Shown: positions 45,438 through 54,476 of the stretch, in pieces
How the letters are laid out: each line of letters opens with the position of its first letter
Position numbering within the stretch: the stretch's first letter is position 1
Assembly (NCBI GenBank): GCA_963921795.1
Contig: OY997656.1
Location: forward strand, 57,738,827 to 57,802,826
DNA: 64,000 bases
DNA from: Nannobrachium achirus
Taxonomy: Eukaryota; Chordata; Actinopteri; Myctophiformes; Myctophidae
Direction of reading: 5' to 3'
The notes under the pieces: model-generated
What the model was told of the DNA's origin: nothing
The model's database searches: none
The model's input: only the letters and a program-made list of their open reading frames with translations
Program-made: the position numbers and the translations under genes

Positions 45438-45745
45438 TTTATTCCCATTGATTTCATCGATGGCTTCATGGATTGACAGCAATATCATCAGTGTGTTTTC
45501 AGAGCCAGACCTTTTGGGAAGCTTCAATGCTTCCCAAAATTGATTGGCACAATGTGTATAATAATATATACACACGTATCTTTCACACTCTGTTGCTGAT
45601 AAGGAATGCCAAGGGAATGTATTTGTCTGCTCACTGCCATTTGAAAAGATTTAGTGCGGCCATGCAGAGTTGTACTCCTGTACATACAAATGTCTCTGCA
45701 AAATGTGTACTGTATACTAAATGTATATACATTGTGCAGACATTA

Positions 45746-46058
45746 AAGGGGAAGACCACCCATTTTCAATGTTGAACTATGTCATTAATATACCTTAGAG
45801 GAGTGTGTATACCTTAGAGGAGTGTGGAAATTAAAGAAAAAAAGTTCCCCCTCTTCTGTGTTGCCTAGAACTGGAGGATTGATTTTGGGGTTTGTATTGC
45901 AAATCACAACATGATGACATCACACCGTTGTACCTTACAAATACAAACCCCCAAAATCAATCCTCCAGTTCTAGGCAACACAGAAGAGGGGGAACTTTTT
46001 AAAGGTATATAATGACATAGTTCAATATTGAAAATGGGTGGTCTTCCCCTTTAATGTC
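45746..46058. mobile_element. TTAA-type foldback element
   Basis: Nearly the whole element is an inverted repeat. TTAAAGGGGAAGACCACCC pairs with GGGTGGTCTTCCCCTTTAA, and AACTGGAGGATTGATTTTGG with its complement, around a centre with ATGATGACATCAC. TTAA is at both ends. Confidence 0.88.
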
Positions 46059-46327
46059 TCTGTATACTTGGTTGTGCCTTCTACACAGCTTCACTGCTGA
46101 AACGTTTCCTCAGGGGAATTGATCAATGATTATCACCATTCCTTTTTAGCATTCGCTCCAGGCATTCTTTTTTTTTTTTAAATCTCTTTAATTCTTACAA
46201 ATAAAGTCTCCAGACAGTTTTTCGAAACAGTTTTTCCACAATCAAAGCACAAGAGTTCAGTCTGCTGCCAGCTGCAGGCACACTGAACAGTTTTTTAAAA
46301 TGTTTTTTCTTACTTAATACTTTAGTT

Positions 46328-46641
46328 CAGGGGTTTTTAAAGTGGTTGACGGGGCACCCTGGGGTGACGGGGCACCCTGGGGTGCCGCGAGATAATTTGA
46401 TAATATTTGAAATGTATTTGGACATTTAAAAATATATTTAGTATCATTTTAAACTTTAAGTACAAAGTTATTTTTCGTCAGTTCTAACCAAAATGGCTGT
46501 TATCTTGCTTTCCTCGCAACATAATCGCTAAAATATGCTATAAATATAAGGTGCTGAGAGGAATATAATAACGAAGGGGTGCCTCAGATGAAAATGATAT
46601 TTATAGGGGTGCCCTGAGCCAAAGAAGTTTGTGAACCCTTG
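46328..46641. mobile_element. hAT-like element without hairpin, exact TSD
   Basis: This is a shortened relative of 18410-19002, from CAGGGGTTTTTAAAGTGG to TTTGTGAACCCTTG. Exact TSD CTTTAGTT is at 46320-46327 and 46642-46649. The central palindrome has been lost with surrounding sequence. Confidence 0.85.
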
Positions 46642-46698
46642 CTTTAGTTTATATAATGTAGGCATTTAGCAGAGGACAGAGGTATGTATCCTATATGG

Positions 46699-47187
46699 CA
46701 GGGGTTTCAAAGTGGGTGACGGGGCACCCTGGGGTGCCGGGGCACCCTGGGGTGCCGTGAGATAATTTGATAATATTTGGAATTTATTTGGACACTTAGT
46801 GTCATTTTAAACTTGAAGTACAAAGTTATTTTCAGTCAGTTCTAACCAAAATGGCTATTATCTCAACGTTTTCCTTGCAACATAATCACTAAAATATCAT
46901 CACTGTCGGGCAGAAACCTCTGTCGCACAAAACTAGTGAAAACAGCCGATCTACAAGCACACAAATCGCAAGTGTGTGCTTTTAGATCTGCTGTTTTCAC
47001 TAGTTTAGTTCATTTTATAGATGATAAATACAAAACGAACGGTTTTGGACATACAAGGTTTCCACCCGACAACGTCGATATGCTATAAATATAAGGTGCT
47101 GGGAGTGAGAATTATAATGTAGGGGTGCCTCGGATTAAAAAAAATATTTATGGGGTGACCTGAGACAAAAAAAGGAACCTCTGCTTG
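46699..47187. mobile_element. hAT-like element with hairpin, 99 bp upstream of exon 2
   Basis: Same family as 18410-19002. It starts CAGGGGTTTCAAAGTGGG; TSD CTATATGG is at 46691-46698 and 47188-47195, with four additional bases before the right copy. The palindrome is at 46929-47006. Confidence 0.83.
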
Positions 47188-47286
47188 CTATATGGACCCT
47201 AGGAAGACTAGCTGTGGCCTCTTCGCCAGCTAATGATGATTCCTGAAGTCGGTGACGTCGGATGCGTTTTGGGTCTGTGTCCCCAG

Positions 47287-47445
47287 GGTAACATGACGGT
47301 GACGTCCCTGAAGTCTCGGCTGGCGCCCACCATCCAGACGGCCATGTCTGCCTGCGTGGACACCCTGCTGGGGGAGGTGGTCCTGGTGCTCAACGAGACC
47401 CAGCAGGAGCTGCTCAACAAGGAGCAGGAGAACCAGAGGCTCAAG
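47287..47445 (+). CDS. Zinc-finger protein, coding exon 2 (coiled-coil head)
   Basis: The acceptor GTGTCCCCAG is followed by GGTAACATG. The exon codes 53 residues in phase 0 (GNMTVTSLKSRLAPTI ... ENQRLK), amphipathic and rich in Leu, Glu and Gln. It continues as the coiled-coil segment in exon 3. The donor is CTCAAG followed by GTGAGG. The last 15-24 bases and the donor are repeated downstream. Confidence 0.82.
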
Positions 47446-47725
47446 GTGAGGGTTAGGGGAGAGCAGGAGAACCAGAGGCTCAAGGTGAGGGTTAGGGGAG
47501 GTGGTCAACAAGGAGCAGGAGAACCAGAGGCTCAAGGTGAGGGTTAGGGGAGAGCAGGAGAACCAGAGTCTCAAGGTGAGGGTTAGGGGAGGTGGTCAAC
47601 AAGGAGCAGGAGACCCAGAGGCTCAAGGTGAGGGTTAGGGGAGAGCAGGAGAACCAGAGGCTCAAGGTGAGGGTTAGGGGAGGTGGTCAACAAGGAGCAG
47701 GAGAACCAGAGGCTCAAGGTGAGGC
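47446..47725 (+). repeat. Alternating 39/52-bp array copying the exon 2 end and its donor, 7 donors in all
   Basis: Donors CTCAAG plus GTGAGG occur at 47446, 47485, 47537, 47576, 47628, 47667 and 47719. The spacing alternates 39, 52, 39, 52, 39, 52. Each unit carries GAGCAGGAGAACCAGAGGCT (one copy has GAGTCT), the end of exon 2. Use of the second donor would add 13 in-frame residues (VRVRGEQENQRLK). Later donors shift the frame until two 52-bp and further units accumulate. Confidence 0.93.
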
Positions 47726-47772
47726 CTGTCACTGTTCCACACCTGGAAAGGGTTTGGAATTAAACCCATTTT

Positions 47773-47993
47773 AGGAACAAACAAGGTAGCTCGCACTCAC
47801 TTTCTTCGTCGCTCCAATTTTCATTTAGCAAGCAGCAAAAAATAGACGTTTCGACCAGTGAGGTCTTCTTCAGTATCGACACGACCTACTGAAGAAGACC
47901 TCACTGGTCGAAACGTCTATTTTTTGCTGCTTGCTAAATAAAAATTGGAGCGACCAAGAAAGTGAGTGTGAGCTACCTTGTTTGTTCTTAGTA
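47773..47993. mobile_element. Foldback element of about 220 bp
   Basis: Arms pair almost perfectly: GAACAAACAAGGTAGCTCGC with its complement at the far end, and GACGTTTCGACCAGTGAGGT with ACCTCACTGGTCGAAACGTC. The loop is only about 20 bp. No coding capacity. Confidence 0.9.
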
Positions 47994-48543
47994 TTACTGC
48001 ACTGTCAGTTACAGCTCAGCACAGGAGGATGTGCGTTATTTTTTCTCTAAATGTTATTAATCAAATGTCTTGTAAAATAGCAGATGTAGCAAAAGTAGCA
48101 GATCCACAAGATCGAAACGCGCCACGATTTTGATGGGAGGGGGCATGCGTGCAAGTACCTAAATGTGTCTTTTTAGACACAATAAGCAGCTGATTTCTGC
48201 CCATGAAAGATTGCTGTGTGTTTTTGGAATGGTGTCTGAAAAGGCATATTTAGCCACTTGTACGCATGCCCCCCACCCACTGAAATCAAAATCTCTAAAA
48301 TGGCTAAAATGATAGAAAGCAGTGAATGAAAACATTTTAACACTCCTCTTTTCTTTTCTCTCATTACAATCTCAAATATGAACCCTGGTTGTAAAAAGAA
48401 AAAAAAAAAACAAGTTGTCCTTTAACACTGGTTCAAGAGCCTCATTATTGCCCCGTATATGCTTGCTATAGGCCTGGAAATGGGATACAATGCTTTGGAA
48501 ACGAGAAGAAATGTAAGAAATGTCATTGTGGAACACTTTAGGC
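47994..48543. other. Intron 2 sequence, degenerate hairpin and inverted blocks
   Basis: A decayed copy of the palindrome lies near 48071-48126 (AAAATAGCAGATGTAGC, AAAGTAGCAGATCCACAAG). A block near 48160-48260 (TGTCTTTTTAGACACAATAA and a later GCATATTTAGCCACTTGT) resembles the large foldback element at 61915-62850. Confidence 0.5.
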
Positions 48544-48905
48544 TAGGGGTGGGCGATATGGCGATAATTATCGTTGAGACGATACAATGTCTCCATGATA
48601 TGCCTTTTCAGAGGTATCATATATATATAATGTTAACTCTATTATTATTAATATTAACTCTGACAGTATACACATGAAACCAAATGGACCTGTAAGGGTC
48701 CATTTGGTTTCATTTGTATACTGTCAGAGTTACATATTTGTAAAGTTCAATTTAGACCTCCAAAAAGGAACCCAGAGAGTCTAGTTTTTGTCAAGTAACT
48801 TGAAAAATAACCATAAAAACCAACGCGAAAAAGAATCGTGATAAAACCGTGATACAGCTTGGGAAAATATGGTGATATAGTATTTTTCCATATGGCCCAC
48901 CCCTG
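48544..48905. mobile_element. TAGGGGTGGGCGATATGG-type hAT-like element with central palindrome
   Basis: The ends are TAGGGGTGGGCGATATGG and CCATATGGCCCACCCCTG. The central palindrome 48640-48735 pairs AACTCTGACAGTATACACAT and ACCAAATGGACC with their complements. Its right end is the sequence that makes up most of the 40-bp array that follows. The left flank CTTTAGGC resembles CTTCAGGT, the exon 3 acceptor. Confidence 0.8.
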
Positions 48906-48937
48906 GGTTAGGGGAGGTGGTGCTGTATATAAATATG

Positions 48938-50636
48938 GTGATATAGTATTTTTCCATATGGCCCACCCCTGCTTCAGGTGATATAGTATTTTTCCATATG
49001 GCCCACCCCTGCTTCAGGTGATATAGTATTTATCCATATGGCCCACCCCTGCTTCAGGTGATATAGTATTTTTCCATATGGCCCACCCTGCTTCAGGTGA
49101 TATAGTATTTTTCCATATGGCCCACCCCTGCTTCAGGTGATATAGTATTTATCCATATGGCCCACCCCTGCTTCAGGTGATATAGTATTTTTCCATATGG
49201 CCCACCCCTGCTTCAGGTGATATAGTATTTATCCATATGGCCCACCCCTGCTTCAGGTGATATAGTATTTTTCCATATGGCCCACCCCTGCTTCAGGTGA
49301 TATAGTATTTTTCCATATGGCCCACCCTGCTTCAGGTGATATAGTATTTTTCCATATGGCCCACCCCTGCTTCAGGTGATATAGTATTTATCCATATGGC
49401 CCACCCCTGCTTCAGGTGATATAGTATTTTTCCATATGGCCCACCCCTGCTTCAGGTGATATAGTATTTATCCATATGGCCCACCCCTGCTTCAGGTGAT
49501 ATAGTATTTTTCCATATGGCCCACCCCTGCTTCAGGTGATATAGTATTTTTCCATATGGCCCACCCTGCTTCAGGTGATATAGTATTTTTCCATATGGCC
49601 CACCCTGCTTCAGGTGATATAGTATTTTTCCATATGGCCCACCCTGCTTCAGGTGATATAGTATTTTTCCATATGGCCCACCCCTGCTTCAGGTGATATA
49701 GTATTTTTCCATATGGCCCACCCTGCTTCAGGTGATATAGTATTTTTCCATATGGCCCACCCTGCTTCAGGTGATATAGTATTTTTCCATATGGCCCACC
49801 CCTGCTTCAGGTGATATAGTATTTTTCCATATGGCCCACCCTGCTTCAGGTGATATAGTATTTTTCCATATGGCCCACCCTGCTTCAGGTGATATAGTAT
49901 TTTTCCATATGGCCCACCCCTGCTTCAGGTGATATAGTATTTTTCCATATGGCCCACCCCTGCTTCAGGTGATATAGTATTTTTCCATATGGCCCACCCT
50001 GCTTCAGGTGATCTAGTATTTTTCCATATGGCCCACCCTGCTTCAGGTGATATAGTATTTTTCCATATGGCCCACCCCTGCTTCAGGTGATCTAGTATTT
50101 TTCCATATGGCCCACCCTGCTTCAGGTGATATAGTATTTTTCCATATGGCCCACCCTGCTTCAGGTGATATAGTATTTTTCCATATGGCCCACCCCTGCT
50201 TCAGGTGATATAGTATTTTTCCATATGGCCCACCCTGCTTCAGGTGATATTGTATTTTTCCATATGGCCCACCCTGCTTCAGGTGATATAGTATTTTTCC
50301 ATATGGCCCACCCCTGCTTCAGGTGATATAGTATTTTTCCATATGGCCCACCCTGCTTCAGGTGATATAGTATTTTTCCATATGGCCCACCCTGCTTCAG
50401 GTGATATAGTATTTTTCCATATGGCCCACCCCTGCTTCAGGTGATATAGTATTTTTCCATATGGCCCACCCTGCTTCAGGTGATATAGTATTTTTCCATA
50501 TGGCCCACCCTGCTTCAGGTGATATAGTATTTTTCCATATGGCCCACCCTGCTTCAGGTGATATAGTATTTTTCCATATGGCCCACCCCTGCTTCAGGTG
50601 ATATTGTATTTTTCCATCTGGCCCACCCTGCTTCAG
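48938..50636 (+). repeat. 39/40-bp minisatellite copying the exon 3 acceptor, about 42 units
   Basis: The unit is GTGATATAGTATTTTTCCAT, ATGGCCCACCCCTG (right end of the hAT-like element at 48544), then CTTCAG. Units differ by CCCC/CCC and TTTTT/TTTAT. The last unit ends CTTCAG at 50636, directly before exon 3. Any upstream acceptor would give GTG ATA TAG, a stop at the third codon. Confidence 0.96.
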
Positions 50637-51045
50637 GTGCGTCTGGAGGTGTCGGAGCGGGAGCTGAAGACGCTGCAGGAGTGCCTGTGCTCGGCCCAGA
50701 AGCTGATCGACCAGCTGCAGATCACCTACTCCGGGAGCCAGGGCGTGAGCCAGTCTGTGTTCGCCCCGCTCACCTCCATGAGCTCCATGGGCGGGCCGGG
50801 GGGCATGGGGGAGCGGCCCGGGGACCACCAGGGGGCCCGGGGGGGCGGGGGCGGCGGCGTGAACGGGGCCGGCGGCGTGGACCTGGGCGGCCTGGCGGGC
50901 CAGGTGGACGAGAGCCTGCATGGGTTCGAGTCCCGCGACGACTACAAGATGTGTCAGCTGTCCATCCAGCCGGACGGCTCCGTCACCAACCACGCCATGG
51001 ACTCCTACTCCAACGCTCACATGCAGTGTGACGCCAACAGGACAG
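50637..51045 (+). CDS. Zinc-finger protein, coding exon 3
   Basis: It begins GTGCGTCTGGAGGTGTCG in phase 0 and continues the coiled-coil (VRLEVSERELKTLQ ... SAQKLIDQLQ, residues about 122-151). Then come a Met-, Gly- and Ser-rich linker (FAPLTSMSSMGGPGGMG, GGGGGGVNGAGGVDLGG) and a more conserved-looking patch (DDYKMCQLSIQPDGSV, SYSNAHMQCDANRT). The exon ends in phase 1 at GACAG with donor GTACAT. Use of this exon is supported by open frame across both junctions and by the frame fit with exons 2 and 4. Confidence 0.82.
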
Positions 51046-51054
51046 GTACATGTA

Positions 51055-51260
51055 TAGATAGATAGATAGATAGATACCTTTATTATCCCAAGGGGGAAAT
51101 TTAGTTGTCCAGTAGTAGCACAGCAGTATACAGTTATTTACAAAGTTACAGAGACGTAAGAAAGATAGATAAGAGGGGAAAAAAACAAAACAAAGACAAG
51201 AGCAGTACAGTACCAATAAGGAGAAGGTGCATCAATAGAGGGGGCGAATAATATATAAGT
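51055..51260 (-). mobile_element. LINE 3' end with GATA tail, 9 bp after the exon 3 donor
   Basis: The plus strand shows GATA units and then ACCTTTATTATCCCAAGGGG, the same minus-strand terminus as 23881-24330. It lies just inside intron 3. Confidence 0.75.
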
Positions 51261-51282
51261 ATATATATATATATGTATGTAG

Positions 51283-52243
51283 TAGTGTTGCCCGATCCCG
51301 ATCACGTGATCGGATCGGCCGCCGATATGGCCGTTTTTATAAGATCGGAGATCGGGGAAAAAAAATCGAAAAAAAAAAAAAGTTTTTTTTTTTTTTTTTT
51401 TCAAAAAAATATTTTCTGGGAGTACTGAAAGTTACAGGTAAGGTGAATGCGATATGAAATGTAAGCTTACCATAATCACAGTAATCCTTAATCATTTTCA
51501 ATCATATTCAAGGGCTTTTGGAGAAATGAGACAGACAGAGCACTGCAGAGGGAAGGTGATTGTGTCAGACTCTGTGTACAGCTGGCAGCTGATGCCAATA
51601 AGTAGTAATTGGCCCCTTGCTAATGGATCAAAGGAAGGCAATTATGTCTCTGTGCACTGTCAACTAGCTCAGTGGTTCTCAACCTGTGGGTCGGGACCCC
51701 CAGGGGGGTCCTCAAATTATTTTGGGGGGGTCCCCAGATGATTAACTTAATGTGCAACATTGTTTTCTCTCTCAACAGTAAACAAATCAACATAAAGTTT
51801 AAGTGTATAGAGGGTATCTGCACATTTCGAAAGTGAAAAATTAAGGACTTTTTAATACCTCTAAAATGACAAATTAAACATTGGCCAAATTGTCAAATAT
51901 TAAAGCCAGAAATTGTGAAAATAGCAGATCTACATGCTCACAACTCCTCGCGTTGCGAGGCGTTGTGAGCATGTAGATCTGCTATTTTCACAATAGAACC
52001 GTGTTATACAAAATATACTTCCTCAACTCTTCAGGGTCGGGGGTCCCCAGTTAAAATATGATTATTTTGGGGGTCACGGCCTGAAAAGGTTGAGAACCAA
52101 GTGATAGAATGAATAGAATTTTTTTTTTCTTCTTAATGCCTTGCCAAAAGATCGGATCGGGAAAGATCGGGATCGAATCGGAAGCAATAATATTTGATCG
52201 GTATCGGATCGGGAGCAAAAAAACCCTGATCGGGGCATCCCTA
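51283..52243. mobile_element. TAGTGTTGCCCGATC-type hAT-like element with exact TSD and nested element
   Basis: The ends are TAGTGTTGCCCGATC and GATCGGGGCATCCCTA. Exact TSD GTATGTAG is at 51275-51282 and 52244-52251. A CAGTGGTTCTCAACC-family copy is nested inside at about 51670-52099, with the full palindrome 51911-51994. Confidence 0.88.
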
Positions 52244-52680
52244 GTATGTAGTATGTAGTATGTTAGAACACTACTCCAACAGAACAGGTACATGTATGTA
52301 GTATGTTAGAACACTACTCCAACAGGCCAGGTACATGTATGTAGTATGTTCTACAACACTACTCCAACAGGCCAGGTACATGTATGTAGTATGTTCTACA
52401 ACACTACTCCAACAGGCCAGGTACATGTATGTAGTATGTTCTACAACACTACTCCAACAGGCCAGGTACATGTATGTAGTATGTTAGAACACTACTCCAA
52501 CAGGCCAGGTACATGTATGTAGTATGTTCTACAACACTACTCCAACAGGCCAGGTACATGTATGTAGTATGTTAGAACACTACTCCAACAGGCCAGGTAC
52601 ATGTATGTAGTATGTTACAACACTACTCCAACAGGCCAGGTACATGTATGTAGCATGTTCTACAACACTACTCCAACACT
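52244..52680 (+). repeat. Array copying the exon 3 end and its donor, about 9 further donors
   Basis: The unit is CACTACTCCAACAGGCCAG, donor GTACATGTATGTAGTATGTT, then CTACAA or AGAA. It derives from the exon 3 end (TACTCCAAC ... CCAACAGGACAG). In most units the 24 bases between two CCAAC words are deleted, but the last copy near 52670 still has CTCCAACACTCACATGCAGTG, as in the exon. Confidence 0.92.
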
Positions 52681-52689
52681 CACATGCAG

Positions 52690-52950
52690 TGCTCTGACTA
52701 GCAGACGCTTTTAATCCAAAGCGACTTGCAATAAGCAGGTAATACATCACTATAATAAGCAAGATAATATGTCAGTACATCAACAACAATACAACAAATG
52801 CATAGGAATATCAATCTAGAAAAACAATAACATAGGTAGACCACGCACAAAACTTTTCTAAAACCTAAAAATGCTATCTAGCTTCATGTGTGGTCATCGA
52901 GGGAAGGGGAGTGTTAAAGTAGTGCTATGGGTTTAGGTGGAGTCTGACAG
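52690..52950 (-). mobile_element. LINE 3' end (L2/CR1-like) splitting the last array unit
   Basis: Same element as 33385-33650 (CAGACGCTTTTAATCCAAAG, GTTTAGGTGGAGTCTGA). It lies between TCTGAC at both sides. The array unit resumes afterwards as AGACCAGGTACATGG, showing insertion into the array. Confidence 0.72.
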
Positions 52951-53432
52951 ACCAGGTACATGGACAATACTGCTGCCTTCAGTTGTCTTGTCATTTGTTT
53001 ATAGCAAACCTATGACAAATGGGTCACTGATTCTTAAAAAAGGACTGTGAAAATCTCTGTTTTCAACCTGGTGTCTATATTTCGGGCATGTCATTATAGG
53101 CCTTTGCTAGATCAGCTATTTTTCAACATAGGGCTACATACACATGTAATGATTATTATGGGTAATTGATGAGCACAAGCAGTTTTCAACTTAGAGAATT
53201 GCTTTATTTAGAAGTAACAACAGTGTTTAGTTTATTAGCAACTTGTTATGAAAAAGAAAATAGAACAACATATCCAAGAAACAAGATGCTATGCAAAGAA
53301 AGGGAGATTATTTGGAATCCTTTCCCTAATGGAATTAAGTGTTCTGTGATTAACAGGTTGACAGTTAAATAAGCACAACAAGTTAACAAGGGGAGAAGCT
53401 GCGCTATAAAGTGTAAAATATGGATGTAGACA

Positions 53433-53939
53433 CAGGGTTCCCACGGTCATGAAATTCCTGGAAATATTTTGAAATTAGAAAAATATTTTTCCAGTATTGG
53501 AAAAGTTTTGGAATGTATCAAGGGTCCTGGAAGGTCCTGGAAAAAATAGCTATGCATTGTCTTTGGTTATTGATTTTGTTAATACCTCTGAAATTACAAA
53601 TTAAACATTGGCCAAATTGTCTCAGAGGCAGAAATTGTGAAAATAGCCGATCTACATTTTAGATTCAGAATAGCATGTGGATCTGCTATTTTCACAATAG
53701 AACCGTGTTATACAAAATTCCTCAACTCTTAGTGCTCGTCAGGGTGCCGGGGTCCCCAGTTAAAACATGATTATTTCGGGGTCACGGCCTGAAAACACTA
53801 CACTACCTTATCTTTGGGCATTGCACATAGGAGTAAGCGACCTGTTATTGAGCTGAATTATTGTTATATAGTCCTGGAAATTGGGTTAAATATTCTGGAA
53901 AGGTTTTGGAAATGAATTGGTAAAAATGTGTGGGAACCC
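53433..53939. mobile_element. CAGGGTTCCCACGG-type hAT-like element with internal cassette
   Basis: The ends are CAGGGTTCCCACGGTCATG and ATGTGTGGGAACCC, with TSD TGTAGACA at 53425-53432 and 53940-53947. The interior (about 53575-53795, palindrome 53633-53699) is the CAGTGGTTCTCAACC-family cassette without that family's termini. Confidence 0.8.
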
Positions 53940-53984
53940 TGTAGACAGCAGTAGTTTTAACAGGAACACTGCAGCAGTATTAAA

Positions 53985-54456
53985 CCCATTTAGGCCACAG
54001 CGCGGCACCGCGCTGCGAGCTTGTAGATCTGCTATTTTTGAAAAATCATGATATTTCTTTGCAAGTCTTAGAATATACCTATTTAAAAGCGAACATTTGT
54101 AACTCAAATATTTGCTTCTGGGTGGTCCCTGGAACAACATGTTTTGAGATGGGGGTCCGCGGCCAAATACCTGTAATTTTGGGGGTCCTTGACATGAAAA
54201 AGTTTGAGAACAACATGATTTAGAAGAAGGATTTGGAAGTCTGGTCAAAGATCAGGTCAAAGATATTCAAATACTTGCACTCATTTTCACTATTTTTCAA
54301 AAATAGCAGATCTACCAGCTCGCAGCACGGCACTCGGTGCCGCGCTGTGAGCTTGTATATCTGCTATTTTTCAATAGTTAAAGCATAAAATAATGGTTAA
54401 AGTGGTTCAAATCTAACGCGACTCGAGCGCGTTCCAGGTATTTGAGAGTTAACAGG
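53985..54456. mobile_element. Composite element with two hairpins just upstream of exon 4
   Basis: A half-lost palindrome lies at 53996-54050 and a full one at 54291-54376, facing each other around GATGGGGGTCCGCGG sequence. The right end CGTTCCAGGTATTTGAGAGTT is 20 bp before the exon 4 acceptor. Same family as 60484-60935. The sequence TTAACAGGAACACTG flanks it on both sides (53956-53970 and 54449-54463). Confidence 0.72.
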
Positions 54457-54476
54457 AACACTGTGTTGTGTTGTAG

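Noticed and set aside
50397-51020. 207-codon minus-strand frame over exon 3 and the 40-bp array
   Set aside because: Half of it is translated minisatellite and the rest is antisense to exon 3.
51670-52099. Target duplication for the nested CAGTGGTTCTCAACC copy
   Set aside because: AACTAGCT and ATAGAATG do not match and the right end is altered (CCAAGTG), so no duplication is claimed.
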